Below, piece after piece: positions 35,190-46,195 of a stretch of DNA of 64,000 nucleotides. The stretch is from Solea solea (lineage: Eukaryota > Chordata > Actinopteri > Pleuronectiformes > Soleidae): the NCBI RefSeq assembly GCF_958295425.1, contig NC_081138.1:9350302-9414301 (forward strand), written 5' to 3'. Made by a program: the position numbers and the translations under genes. Position 1 is the stretch's first letter. Each line of letters begins with the position of its first letter. The notes under the pieces are model-generated. The model was given only the letters and a program-made list of their open reading frames with translations. It did not search any database and was not told where the DNA came from.

Positions 35190-35340
35190 GAATGTTGACT
35201 GTAGGTGTGAGTGAAAGATTGTATGGTTGTTCTTCTATATGTGGTGACCTGTCCAAGGTGTACCCTGCCTTTCGCCCTATGTCACATAGGGCAATCCCAG
35301 GTACACTTTGGACCTGGGATTGGCTCCAGCTTCCCTACAA
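35190..35340 (+). mobile_element. Retroposon fragment of the fish 'gacctgtccaaggtgtaccc' type
   Basis: GGTGACCTGTCCAAGGTGTA, CCCTGCCTTTCGCCCTATGT and GGGATTGGCTCCAGCTTCCC correspond to a high-copy fish repeat that I associate with RTE/Rex-like 3' ends. A duplicated GACCTGGGAT-like segment interrupts it. It is short and decayed, without ORF. Confidence 0.5.
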
Positions 35341-35612
35341 CTCTCAAGGAAAATTACGGAACATAAGGCTACATAAATTGAAGATTGTTTTCCTTTGTGT
35401 GTGGCTGGCAGCAGTTATGGCATGCTTCTATACATGGAAAACAACAAAATTATAATCAAATTTAAAACACTACTTCAGCAAGGTGCCAGTCTCCTCCTCC
35501 AATAGCCAGGTGGCTTCTTATACCTCTTATAGCTCCAACCTAATTGGAATGGACCGTTGTGAAAGTAAAAGTAGGTCAACTACAACAGACTAAACAAATC
35601 AATACTTTTAAT

Positions 35613-36628
35613 TAGGGATGCACCGATATGACTATTTCCACCGATACCGATATCCGATATTAATATTGCTGCTATGGCCGATAACCGATATTTACCGATA
35701 TCGATATATGTTTTTAAAAAAAGTTTCTGAGATGATAAAAGTTTGTACAGAATGAAAATCATGCAAGCTGAATATTTGAATGTCTTTCTTTATTTTCAAG
35801 ACATGTTTTACCTCCAAATAACAAGGTCACATAAGACACAAGTAACCAACTACAAGTAAAGGTTTTTAGAAACCTTTACCACTTGTAGCAAGTGTGTAAC
35901 TAAATTAAAGTACAGTTTAACTCCCTCAACTCACTAAACTCCTGTGAGAAAGTTTGGATCATAAATTACAAACATGAACATAAATAAAAATAATACCCTG
36001 CCAAAGTTACTGTAACCGAGATAAGGGCGTCTATACTGGGTACGTAAATAAAGTCAACAACCCTTCCTCCCAGCAACAACAACCGCGCCACTTCCCTTCA
36101 CAATAAAACTACACAACAGATATGAGAAACAATACCTGACAAGCTCTACTAAGAGCTGCCATAATTAAAAAAAACATGTTAAAATACTTTATCAAACTTG
36201 CCAGTATTCATGGCAACCAGATATTTATTCAATTGCAAAACATCGGAAAAGTAGCGCCGACTTGGCAGGTTGTTGCGGGGTTCAATATGCGCTATCAACC
36301 GTCGGAACCCTCGGCTGGTCGTCAAGAGCAATCATTTCCATTACCTTGATCGTTATTGCCCTGGCCACTGTCTTCCTTTGGTCGAGTCCCAGCTGCGCTG
36401 CTTTCTTTTTGTCTGCTGCCTAATGTTACTAGCGTTAGCTTCCTGCCGTTGTTTGTGTACTTCTGGGTGGCGGTTTTTCAAATGACATGATCAAATTTGT
36501 GGTATTGAATGACTTGACGCGGAACCCTCCTCGCATTACCTCGACTTTGCAAGTGTTGCATAATGCTTTTCGCGTATCTTCTATTGACACCCTGAAAAAT
36601 CGCCCACACCGCTGACATTCTCTCTCCT

Positions 36629-36664
<36 letters not shown>

Positions 36665-36850
36665 TGTGCTGCGCTTGCATCACTGACGCTGTCCCCTTCC
36701 CGACACACATACACAAACAGCAATTAGACGGGTATAAACATCGGTTGTTAAAATCGGCGCAGTTTTACTCATTGCACCGATGCCGATATGTTAAAAAATG
36801 ACGAACATCGGCCGATACCAATATTAATGCCGATATATCGTGCATCCCTA
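35613..36850 (-). mobile_element. hAT DNA transposon with perfect 8-bp target duplication
   Basis: CTTTTAAT at 35605-35612 and again at 36851-36858 flank termini TAGGGATGCACC... and ...GTGCATCCCTA, with inverted GATAT/CCGATA-rich subterminal blocks. An 8-bp target duplication with these ends is diagnostic of hAT. The 1238-bp element keeps only the start of a transposase gene on the minus strand (BED finger near 36475-36610) plus an (AC)n run at 36631-36661. It is internally deleted and non-autonomous. Confidence 0.95.
36475..36610 (-). pseudogene. BED-type zinc-finger remnant of the hAT transposase
   Basis: The minus-strand frame reads FFRVSIEDTRKALCNTCKVE followed by RGG and KSFNTTNLIMSFEK. 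This matches the BED finger layout with a CxxC pair and an NTTNLxxH-type helix, but the zinc-binding His pair is replaced (MSFEKPP). It is the N-terminal DNA-binding domain of a ZBED-like hAT transposase. The catalytic domain is absent from this element. Confidence 0.75.
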
Positions 36851-37406
36851 CTTTTAATCCTTTAACAATAACTTGTCAAATATACATAAGCAAATGTTAT
36901 AATACACTAGGAAAATAAACATGAACTGTGAAAGAAAAACCATGATTTGATTGTCTGTGTGTATAATTATCACTCACACCTCACTCTGAGGTCAGCTAAT
37001 AGAGATGCGCGGATGAGCTGCTGCTAAATATCAATAATCCACCTGCCATCCACCCAAAGCAATGCTTTTTAAAGTCTATTTCTTTGCTTGTAGTTCCAAA
37101 TTCACTGTCTCTGCTTTCACACGACTGTCAAGTGTCGGGTTTGCTTGATGTCACCCAAGAGAGTCACTGAGGGTCTGTGTATTCAGAATGTTGTAGAAAT
37201 GTCTGTCTGTTTGTTATTAAGTTCTGTAGAAAAATATGTTTATTATTAAGAGTGAATGATTGTCTGCTACTGATTGAAATAAGAGCAGGAAACTAGTATT
37301 TCCGATAGCCGGTGAAGTAAACAGAGTTTAAGCTCTGCCCCTTGTGTTCGCTGTAGATCAGAGAGAGGAAAAAAAACTCCAGGAAAACGTGGATGCATTA
37401 CTTTAA

Positions 37407-37764
37407 AGGGGACATATTATGCAAAATCAACTTTTTAATATTTTTAATACTTATATTTGGGACTCTGGAGGCCCTACCAGTCGCCAAAGTGTGGAAAAAG
37501 AATACTCAGTCCTTTTTTCGTGGTCCCCCCTTAGTGTAAGCAATGTTGAATTCCCTGCGCTTATGACGGCAGCATGCGCATTTCACTGCGAATGTTACCA
37601 CCCCATCAGTAAGTTCACTTCGAGAGCTCCACCTTAGCTCCACCTTGTCCCTATAAAATGCGAGAGTGCAGGCGAGGGAGGAAGAGCGGTATTATGTCAA
37701 CGCAGAGGGACAAGTGTACTGTTCGTGGCTGCACAGTGGAGCACAGTGTTTTACACAAACTTTG
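37407..37764 (+). mobile_element. Truncated THAP-type TTAA transposon, copy 3
   Basis: After TTAA (37403-37406) it begins AGGGGACATATTATGCAAAA and follows the 50252 copy through GGACTCTGGAGGCCC, GACGGCAGCATGCGCATTTC and the start of the THAP exon (CAAGTGTACTGTTCGTGGC). It breaks off at ACACAAACTT near 37764. There is no right terminus. Confidence 0.88.
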
Positions 37765-37777
37765 GTGTATACTGTGA

Positions 37778-37883
37778 AATTTGATTAAGGAAATTTGTTA
37801 GTATGCATTAGGAAAAGATAAGAAAGTTGAATTTGATTAAGGAAATTTGTTAGTATGCATTAAGAAAAGATAAGAAAGTTGAA
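37778..37883. repeat. 52-bp tandem duplication
   Basis: TTTGATTAAGGAAATTTGTT then AGTATGCATTA(G/A)GAAAAGATAAG occurs twice in direct succession with one or two differences, just beyond the truncated TTAA element. Confidence 0.85.
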
Positions 37884-37989
37884 TGTAGATCTTTGAATGT
37901 TACTCTGACTGTGTTATACAGGTCAGGTTTTTTTTATGATGTATGATTCAACACCAATCCGGTCCAAAGATGGAGATGGTGAGGTACCC

Positions 37990-38880
37990 CACCAGGATCC
38001 ACTGTGATGACAACTGATATCCATGACTAAGAAGGCCCAGCATCGGCTACACTTCCTGAGGATCCTGGGGAGAAACAGACTGGAGCAGAAATTGGTGGTG
38101 TCATTCTACTGGACCACAATCGAAAGTGTACTCACTTACTGCATCACATCATGGTTTCCTGGGAGCAGTGCCGCAGACAGGAAGGCTCTGCAGCAAGTGA
38201 TAAACACTGCTCAAAAAAATAATCGGCTGCCCCCTACCCCACTTCGCCACCACCCGCTGTCTCAGCCGATCCAGAGCCATCCTCTCTGACCCCTCCCATC
38301 CAACCCACCACCTGTTCCACCTGCTTCCATCAGGCAGAAGATACAGGTCAGTCAGTGCCCACACATCCAGACTGACCAACAGCTTCTTCCCCTGGGCCAT
38401 CAGAACAATGAACACTGAACTCTCAAACCACCTTCCATAGTGGGTCAGAGTGAGTGAAAGTGTGTGCGTGCGTGTATCTGTGTGTACATACCTTGTGAAT
38501 GTTCTACTCTGCATTTTAGGATCTGCTGTTCCATATTTTGCACCTCCATTTTAAGCTACTGTCTATTTATTTCTACCTCACTCATGTATATGTTCCACAC
38601 CTCACTACACTATAGGGCCTGTTTTGCGTTTCTGTTTACATATCTTAGCCGAAACCAATAAATATTATTTATTTATTAATAATTTCAATAAATATTATTT
38701 ATTGGTTTGTGTAAGAGCATGTTGTGTGTGTGTGTGTGTCTGCACTTTATTTAAATATTTTTTGGGGTTTCTTCTTTTGGTGACGGGTTATCTGTCCCCT
38801 TAAAAACACTTGTTGGAGCTGCACCTTAATTTCCTTGTATGTTGTACAATGACAATAAAGTCTGTTTAAATCTATTTATA
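37990..38880 (+). mobile_element. 5'-truncated L2/CR1-type LINE fragment
   Basis: MTKKAQHRLHFLRILGRNRL and IESVLTYCITSWFPGSS (38023 onward) match the thumb region of the RT at 15605. After a frameshift in an A run near 38215 the frame continues RCLSRSRAILSDPSHP, HHLFHLLPSGRRYRSV and LTNSFFPWAIRTMN, the usual C-terminus. The 3' UTR ends TTGTACAATGACAATAAAG. A (TG)n run lies near 38720-38739. Confidence 0.88.
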
Positions 38881-38889
38881 TCAGAGGAA

Positions 38890-40262
38890 TCAGAAATGCT
38901 TTGTTTGAGTGGTAGGACACTACCACTTAATTGCTCCTTTGCACATCCCGCAAGGAGAGAGACTGTTACGCTCTCTAATAAGAGCGGTTTGACTACAAAG
39001 AGGACCCAACAATGCAGAGGAGACAGAACACGGTTTAACAAGGTTTATTGCTGATGCAGCTGTGCCGGGAAATGGCGAGAGCCCAAGGTAAGAATCAGTG
39101 AGTGGGGAATGCTGGATGGAACAGACTCACGATGGTGATTAGAGACAGGGGAGGTTCCAACAGCCGAGATGGGTTGTGGTGAATCCGAAGCTCTCGGGGA
39201 AGCAGGAGACGTGGCGACCTGAGGCAGAACAACACCAGTGAGTATTCCAGAAGTCAGAGTTTCAGAAATCACAGCAGAAGTCATAGGCGTTACCACTGGT
39301 AGAGCAAAAACAATCTGACACTGGTGACTGGGACGACAAAGGCTTAAGAAGCCTTCAGGAGAAGGTGAGTATGAGCCGCCGCAGGTGTTGCTGATCACCA
39401 GCATCTTCAGTGGAAGTAGGTCAGCTATGCCACCTGCAGAGAGGGGAGAGAGAGAGAGAGAGCAGCACGGAGGAAAATAACGAATAATAAGAATAATAAC
39501 GGTGGAGGAGAGTGGGATCGTGACAGAGACATTATCACTGGACCCACACAATTTAAAGGTGTGGGCTCACGCTATAGAGAGTGAATCACATCCCCCGGGG
39601 TGTGTTTTGTTTATTGTGTTTTTTTGTGTATAATGGTATCCATGTTCATTTATTGGATATATGTGATTTATAGTGATGGTGGGATGAAGCCTCATGAGGC
39701 ACTTGGTTCGAGAAAGGGTTCATTTCTCGAAGCTTCATGTGCACACAAAACCACCTACTGGCCAAGTGTATAATCACAGACAGCTGTATCTGAACCACAT
39801 AATGTGTGATGCATTGAATTTTTGTGTCTGTTGTGTCTGTCCAAAAAATGTATGACAAAATAATTTCTGTACATATGTGTATAATATTTTTTTTGAATGC
39901 ATTCTGTGTGTTTAAATTTTCCCAAAATGGTAGTATCATATTATGGCAGGTTGTGCAATGTTTTTTCTGAAAATGGCATGGGCGTAATCAGGCAGAGGAC
40001 AGTGAAAGTGCTTGTGGAACTAGGAAAAGGGCACAGATTATGCTTGTGTAACTTGGACAATGATGTACAGGAGCGGGGAAATTTCATTCATTTTTATTCA
40101 GAAACAAGAGTTTCTCAACAGTTTTTGGTTTTAAACAATTTAGCTTACCTTGTTAGGAGATCTCAGATCGAAGTGTTTCCACACAGGGGAAATCCTCCTC
40201 ATCCTCGCTGGCTCCATCCTATCACCTATCCTACTCTCCTCACTCTCCTAAATCTCTCTGGC
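38890..40262. other. Repeat-like DNA, family not recognised
   Basis: 39000-39560 begins GAGGACCCAACAATGCAGAG and includes AACACGGTTTAACAAGGTTT. It has the look of a dispersed retroelement remnant, and the 168-codon minus frame over it is low complexity. 39675-39760 holds a short palindromic segment (GAAGCCTCATGAGGCAC). 39897-40283 is a plus open frame without a domain. No gene is called. Confidence 0.4.
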
Positions 40263-40680
40263 CGTTTCTCAATACTCAAGTAAGCAAGTATGTTCTTGCT
40301 TACTTGGGAAGTATATACTTGAGAAGTACGCTGAGAAGTACACTGTTTGAATGGTGACTGGCACCAAGTGCTGCAGCCTCACTACGGTGTGGATAAATGA
40401 ACATATGAAATACTTTTAATAAATGCATATATATGTTGTTATTGTTTTTACATTTTAAATATTTAACTTCATTTATTAATTTATTTCTATTTAAATATAC
40501 AATACAAATAATACAATGTGGAAAATAGATATATTACAGCATTGTAGAGTAGTATATATATATATATATGACTTGTACAAATATATACTAATCTACATAT
40601 CTAATATTTACATATTATATTTAAATACAGATACAATGACCGTGCAACTTTAATATAAATCTAAAATTCCAGGTTAAAAT
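40263..40680. mobile_element. Dispersed palindrome-headed element, copy 2
   Basis: Same family as 34244-34770: CGTTTCTCAATACTCAAGTA, AAGCAAGTATGTTCTTGC, TGAACATATGAAATACTTTT, ATACAATACAAATAATACAA and ACAGATACAATGACCGTGCA. The head palindrome is imperfect here and the head is shorter. Confidence 0.75.
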
Positions 40681-41029
40681 AAATACAACATTAATAATAT
40701 ACGAACTTTCAAACTGTCAGGTCAAAACGTTTCCATTAAAAACAAAATAACACGTCAACAACAAATCTATGGATCACACCAAGCATCTAATGACAGCAAC
40801 GTCTGAGCCAGCGGATCATTTCATCAGGACAGGCCGAGGTAATGCTGCTCTGCGCCGGGCACAGTGAGCGCCGAGCGTCCCAGAGGCGGAGCTGATCATC
40901 GTCATCATTTTTGGCTCCTCCCCTAAGTGAAGCAAGCCTCGATACGCGCTTTGTGGAAACGCCTCCTTCATTACTCGACACACGCTTTGAAGCCTCGGCA
41001 CATCTCGCAACATCACTAGCAGAGCCGGA

Positions 41030-42062
41030 TTAACGCTAAGGCAAACTAGGCACGTGCCTAGGGCCCGATTGGCAGGGGGGCCCAGACAGAGGGACAATCA
41101 AAACCTAAAAACTTGGTCCGCGTTTCAAGACGTTTTACGCTCCTCATCCCGATGACACGACACTGTCAGGGCGCTCTGAGGACAGTCTGCTCCGATCGAC
41201 AGCCGTGCTGGCGGCAGGCGGGCGGGAGAAGCAGTAGCGAATGCACATGTCCGCGGCATGGTCCGGGCGGGGGTTCGCTGTAAACCAATCTAGAGTTGGC
41301 TTGGACCACCGGCGGAGGAAATTTCATGTCAAACTTATGTGTGACACTGCACTATAGAAATGACTGAAACGTGACTAAAACTAATAAGCGTTTTAGTCCA
41401 AAAGACTAAAACTAAGACAAAATCTAGAATGGCTTCCAAAAACAACACTGCACAGTACACCATCCAGAGAAACATCCAGACCAGTGGAGAAAACTGCTGA
41501 ACAGTCCAGACCAGGAGCTGAGCTGCTGAGTGTTGAATACCAGAAAATGGAAGAGAGGTGATGCTTGTCCATGAAAATAAACCTCTTTACCACAACAGCA
41601 CAGTTTCTCTTACTGCAAATGTTATTGGTCTTTGTATATTTGACTACTTATTAAACTATTCAATTTATTCAATACATTTAATTAAGATTTTCTGCAAAAA
41701 TGCAATAGCTTACAACATTTATCTTATTTGCTCTGTTTACATAGCAATGCTGACACCTATTGGTGATTTACTGGTACTACTGCCTTAACAATGACACTCG
41801 CAATGGATAAGATAAGGATAATTTAATAGCATTTAATAGAGCCTTGTAGTAACGTATAAATACGGTAATAAAAATCAAAAAATAGTCTGATAGACTGTTT
41901 AATATACGACACATGGCTTATTTTGGCATACAAAGAACCAAGTCGTAACCAAAGACTACGCTATGTAAAATGTGAATTCACTTTTATTAGTAACGTTGGT
42001 AACTTTCAGATTTCAATTCATAAATAACATCGATGGAGGTCCATTTATTTAATCCGGCTCTG
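41030..42062. mobile_element. hAT-like non-autonomous element with CAGAGCCGGATTAA ends
   Basis: CAGAGCCGGATTAA at 41030-41043 and its inverse TTAATCCGGCTCTG at 42049-42062 bound about 1.03 kb. CAGNGCCGG termini are typical of one hAT group. The head continues GGCACGTGCCTAGGGCCC, a familiar fish hAT-like segment. The 8 bases outside each end do not match, so either the target duplication has decayed or the boundaries are composite. No transposase frame lies inside. Confidence 0.65.
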
Positions 42063-42550
42063 GCAGTACATCACCTTGAGCTCAGCACAGAGTCTGCCCA
42101 GGTCAAACTGTGCCCCGTAGCTCTCATCCAGGCTCCTGAGCTCTGCTTCGGGAAATGTCTGCTTGAACTTTGTGAACAGTTGTGCATCCAGCAATGAAAC
42201 AAACAGTAATCGCTTGTGATCTTCAAATCGATTCCTGATCTGCGTGATGATACTGTCGATTAGTGCTGTGTGTAGCTCTTTAGATAGATAGATAGATAGA
42301 TAGATACTTTATTCATCTCACAGAGAAATTGCTTGCGTGGGTCTGGTCGGCCTCTGCCTGCGCTCGGCTGTCCGCGGCCTCCACTGTCCTCTCATAGATG
42401 GCATCAAATTTTCCACGCTCACCTTCAAGACTGCAGAATCTGCAATTCTGGCCAGACAGGACTGCATGTCTGAGCTCTTATTTTGCAGTATTCCAAAGAG
42501 CACATCAGCAAAGTCAAAAATGCCGATGAAAGAAAAAAGAAAAAAGCACA
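42063..42550 (-). pseudogene. hAT-family transposase C-terminal fragment, broken
   Basis: The minus strand reads FADVLFGILQNKSSDMQSCL, then in a shifted frame GERGKFDAIYERTVEAADS. After a break it reads RNRFEDHKRLLFVSLL, FTKFKQTFPEAELRSL and YGAQFDLGRLCAELKVMY. These resemble the C-terminal half of ZMYM1-like/DUF4371 hAT proteins. It is interrupted by a frameshift, by a roughly 50-bp insert with (GATA)n at 42281-42330, and by the CAGAGCCGG element directly after KVMYC. No other part of the transposase is nearby. Confidence 0.65.
42281..42330 (-). repeat. (GATA)n with a short LINE-tail-like segment
   Basis: A GATA run followed by ACTTTATTCATCTCACAGAG. Read on the minus strand this is an AATAAAGTATCTATC-type 3' tail of a severely truncated retroposon, inserted in the hAT transposase fragment. 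Confidence 0.6.
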
Positions 42551-42937
42551 TCAAAGCTTTTTAACTGTGACAAGTGTCCTGATGCACAATACACTGTTTC
42601 ACTGTCAAAGTCCTCCGCGTGATCGAAAATTAGAGAAAAATATCACTTATACGGTGTAACTCATGCGGCATTGAGTTTGAGACCCCTGCTTTAAAGTCTA
42701 CTTTGTATTTACAACTCGTTTTTGTTCACCTGTTTCGAGTCAATAAATGGATTAAGCTACATTTAGCCTACAGCTGACATTCAATGTCAAGCTTGTGTGA
42801 GTTGCTTCAATTTGAAACATCGGAAAACATACAGCTTCACCATAAACTGGCATATCTTTAAGTTATTCCCATGAAGAAAAATAAAATAAATACAACTGAT
42901 ATTTATCAGAGTACTACATACAGTGATACTGACTGAC

Positions 42938-43790
42938 CTTGTCTGTTCCTTAGTGGTCCACACTTTAACGATGTTCATGTGCTTGTTGAGCTGGATCTTG
43001 ACCACCTGCTCGATTTGGCTGTTAAACTTCATGAAGCTCACTGGTGTGTCACGTATAAAACAAGTCACTGCAGTTTCACTCAGCCGTGCAGTGATGACTC
43101 CGTCCATATTAAGTAGGTACTTTTTTGTAGTGGAGATGCAACCTAATCGTGCCGTGTTGTGCCGACGCGAGGCGAGGTGAATAGAGCCGGTGGAAAAAGA
43201 GGTGAAGAGCTCAGGAGCAGAGCCACCTGCTGCTATGAAGGTCGCCCCAGCTACGTCATCAGAAATCTCCAACTTGATGGTAATGACTTCCAGCGCAGGA
43301 ACAAAGAACTCATCGCAGACGATGGCCAGGGCGAAAAACATGTAGATCATGCCTAAAATGTGTCAACGCTGTTCTACCGTGAAGATGTCCGCTGGGTATT
43401 TACCTTTAATGTGAGGGGGCTGCTGTGTGTGTGGGAGGGCTGTGGTGGTAGATGGCAGTGGAGTTGGAGGAGGTTTGGAAGTAGATACACTGTTCAAGAT
43501 GTATCCTGTTGACAAATATCACCATACTGCTCTTCACCACCTCATCCTGTGTCTTATTATATTCCATCACCTCCCAAATGTTGACCTCCACGACATCATC
43601 ATCATCATTTTCACCGCTCTCTACTCTGAGAACGCCATCCCCCTGCGAAGACAATTTTGACAACCTGGCTTTCAAAGTCAGAGTGTTGACCAAACACAGC
43701 AGCACACCTGAGATGAAGAAGAGGACACGACTGCGCCTGAGTCGAGCCTGAGTCTCCTCAGAACAAGAGATGACGAGCACACGTTCATTG
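42938..43790 (-). pseudogene. slc24a1: slc24a1 (NCKX1) Na/Ca-K exchanger remnant, broken and interrupted by a MITE
   Basis: K-dependent Na/Ca exchangers expel Ca2+ in photoreceptor outer segments and other cells. In coding order on the minus strand: an N-terminal hydrophobic segment (RSRVLFFISGVLLCLVNTLT, about 43750-43680) and a Ser/Asp-rich loop; KGKYPADIFTVEQR (about 43410-43366); an in-frame TGA at 43363-43365 where family members have Trp, with about six codons lost; [19 protein letters not shown]; then the alpha-1 repeat [20 protein letters not shown] with the ion-binding Glu. Next comes a 146-bp MITE piece in place of the following transmembrane segments, then [20 protein letters not shown] and donor GTCAGT at 42937. 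A frameshift near 43410 separates the N-terminal frame from KGKYPAD. No alpha-2 repeat is present. Paralogue choice rests on adjacency to hacd3. Confidence 0.82.
43051..43196 (+). mobile_element. MITE end fragment inside slc24a1
   Basis: ACGTATAAAACAAGTCACTG through CAACCTAATCGTGCCGTG to GCGAGGTGAATAGAGCCGGT matches the right end of the foldback MITE at 58331-58777. It sits exactly between two coding blocks of the exchanger and is read through in one frame. Confidence 0.85.
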
Positions 43791-44262
43791 CCCTCATGGT
43801 CTCAACTCCAGACAGGAAACTATGTAAGATGCATCCTTATTCCTTCATCTTACCATGGTGAGAAGACACTACTTCTTTTAAAGCTGGCAGTTTCAACCTG
43901 TGGAAGGACTGAAAACAGACACTCACACACAGCTGAACATGACATCATTATGAACATGTTTTTTCTGCTGTATTTGCAATTGCAGAAGCAGATCTACCTG
44001 CCAGCTGTTACTATGGCTATAAAATCACAGGCTTTGGCATCTCTCATAAAAAATGGGAATATAAACAGGACTCTGTGTGAAAACTAAGTAATTGAATCCG
44101 GGAATTGACTCAAATTGTACTTAGTTTTAGATCATGAGTGCATGTGAAATGCACACTAATCGGGTAAAAACGAATCACATTAAGCTTTAGCGCATTAAGC
44201 ATTTTCTATTCAGCATGAAGAAAAACAGTACATTTGTACTGTAAAAGTATGTACGATTAAGG
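43791..44262. other. No recognised feature
   Basis: Upstream side of the slc24a1 remnant. No promoter elements or further exon could be supported. Confidence 0.5.
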
Positions 44263-44266
44263 TTAA

Positions 44267-44827
44267 AGGTAACATCGAATGCTGGTATAGCACATATATG
44301 TTAGTTATGGAGGTCTACTTACATATATTAACTTGTTTTCATGGTTAAAATCCTCCTAATCGCTGCAAACGAGCCGATCAAAATATCTCCTCACTGACGC
44401 TCTCGTCAGCCGCGCTGTTTCAGACCAAAATCACACCCCCAGAACCTGAACTGTGTTGTGATTGGCCAGCCAACGAGAGCTTTCCCACTGTCCTGTGATT
44501 GGTCAGGTACCTAGAAGTGACGTAATTGGTAGGCCAGCTCTCAGATACCCAGCTCCCCCTCTGGCACGGTGGATGCTCTGCATCTCAGCAGCTACAACAA
44601 GAGTAGTTCTTCTTCTTCTGGTGAAGGAGTGGTGAGGATTTCTGATGACATCATCAGCATAGGGAAGTGCCGATCCGCTTCGCAGAGCCCAGGAAAACAA
44701 TACAACACTATTTTCTCAGCAGTGGCTGAACTGTTTGTTGTGAAACTTTAGGGTTTCATAAACGAGGTAATGACGCAGATACACACACAAACGCAGCGTT
44801 AATTGGAGCTTCCGGTCTATGTCGCCT
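44267..44827. mobile_element. TTAA-target non-autonomous DNA transposon, copy 2
   Basis: Flanked by TTAA at 44263-44266 and 44828-44831. The left end is AGGTAACATCGAATGCTGG and the right end, inward, is AGGCGACATAGACCGG. It is colinear with 24363-24962, lacking about 65 bases after TCTTCTTCTTCTG and having about 25 extra (CTGAACTGTTTGTTGTGAAA) near 44725. Confidence 0.88.
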
Positions 44828-44842
44828 TTAATTGAGGACTAA

Positions 44843-45262
44843 TGTAATGGCATATTACATGCACATAGATGTTTCTTTAGGTCACACAAGGTTCAGTGGA
44901 TAGTTGTTTCCTTGGGTCACACAAGGTGTAGCGGACAGTTATGAGTTTCCTGTTCTTATCTCCTCCCAAGAAACTCCCTGTTCTCTTTTGATATCTGCTA
45001 GTTTTCACAACACCTTATTGGCATCATATCAGAGAACTACTCTATCTGACGAATATCCTGTTTCTTTCTATATCACGTACACATATTGCTGAAGACATGT
45101 TTATATACGCCTTGTTTCTCTCTGCTTAGTGTTGTTCACTTTGCAGACTCTTTGACTCTGTAAACTGTGCTCCTCTGGTTGCAACTCAGATTAAATCAAC
45201 TTGCTTGTATTCATCCGACTCAGTTCTCGTGCTTCATCTCACTCACAAAAGTTCCCATAACA
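44843..45262 (+). mobile_element. Solo LTR of an endogenous retrovirus-like element
   Basis: CTAA at 44839-44842 and again at 45263-45266 flank a 420-bp unit beginning TGTAATGG and ending CCCATAACA, i.e. TG...CA with a 4-bp target duplication. Inside are a TATA-like TTTATATACG near 45100 and an ATTAAA polyadenylation-like signal near 45190, in the normal U3-R-U5 order. No gag, pol or env sequence is next to it, so this is a recombined solo LTR. It starts 11 bases after the TTAA of the preceding transposon. Confidence 0.75.
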
Positions 45263-46195
45263 CTAATTAAAGCCAGTGTGGATTATTACGCATGTTTGGT
45301 GCAAACTGTCAACCTATATTTATTCAGCAGCAAGAAATAATACTGTAACGCTCACCCCAGTGCTGCAGCGTTGAATAAGGAGGCGATGACTGGCTTGCAA
45401 CTTCTGTGCATTTATTTGTGAAAACACAGCTTAACTCTGGTCACTGCTGGCCGTGACCATGCTGTACATTTAGTCGCACAACAACACACGAGAGCAACAA
45501 CATCAACCTCGGGTTGTCTCCCCCCCTCTCGCGAGACAATCCCACCCCAATAAGGCTCAACTGAACCACATTAGTGCATAACACCTGTGACCATTTACAT
45601 AACTGGTGAACTCATAACAACAGAAACACATTAACTCAGATCATTACAATATCATAAAAAGACAATGTTTCACGTAAGTATGTGCAGTGTGCGGTGCTGA
45701 GGGTCTTACCTGTGCTGCCGCCACTGACTGTGAGTCCAGCTGTACATATCGGATGCAGAGATGCTGACTCTGGAATTTTGAGAGCTTCAAGGGCGCACTG
45801 CATGCCAGGGCTTGAACGTGGCTCAGCCTAATGCTGCTAAAGAGGATTAGGAGACAAACACCTCTCACCTTCCCTTCCCACACAAAAACTCTATCAATAA
45901 GACATCTAAACTGTGAACTGTTTGCATTGTTTGATCCTGATATGAGGAGAATTTGTTAAACACATATGAAATACAGGGATATTAAACATGTGCCTGACAT
46001 TTAGAGATATCTAATTAGCGATTTCATGAAATAATTTGAACTGTTACTTATAACTGTGATGAAGAAGATGACTGTGATGGAGACAGGGCTGGTCCAAGCC
46101 TTTAGGGGGCCCTAAGCAGAATTTGATTTGGTTTGATTTACATTATCAATTGTATTAATACAGGCGGATTATGAACTACTGTCAGGACAGGACCA
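45263..46195. other. Repeat-like intergenic DNA
   Basis: 45350-45660 starts CTGTAACGCTCACCCCAGTG and looks like a retroelement remnant of unknown family. 46086-46135 (CAGGGCTGGTCCAAGCCTTT and GGGGGCCCTAAGCAGAATTT) is a hAT-type terminus that I recognise from fish, without its partner end. No gene is supported. Confidence 0.45.

Noticed and set aside
39045..39551. 168-codon minus-strand frame
   Set aside because: Ser/Pro/Leu-rich without domain, ends inside repeat-like DNA; no evidence of a gene.
40816..41097. 93-codon minus frame near the hAT-like end
   Set aside because: Crosses the terminal repeat boundary of the hAT-like element and has no domain.
43159..43356. Plus-strand frame opposite the slc24a1 alpha-1 repeat
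   Set aside because: The minus strand encodes the conserved exchanger motif; the plus frame has no similarity.
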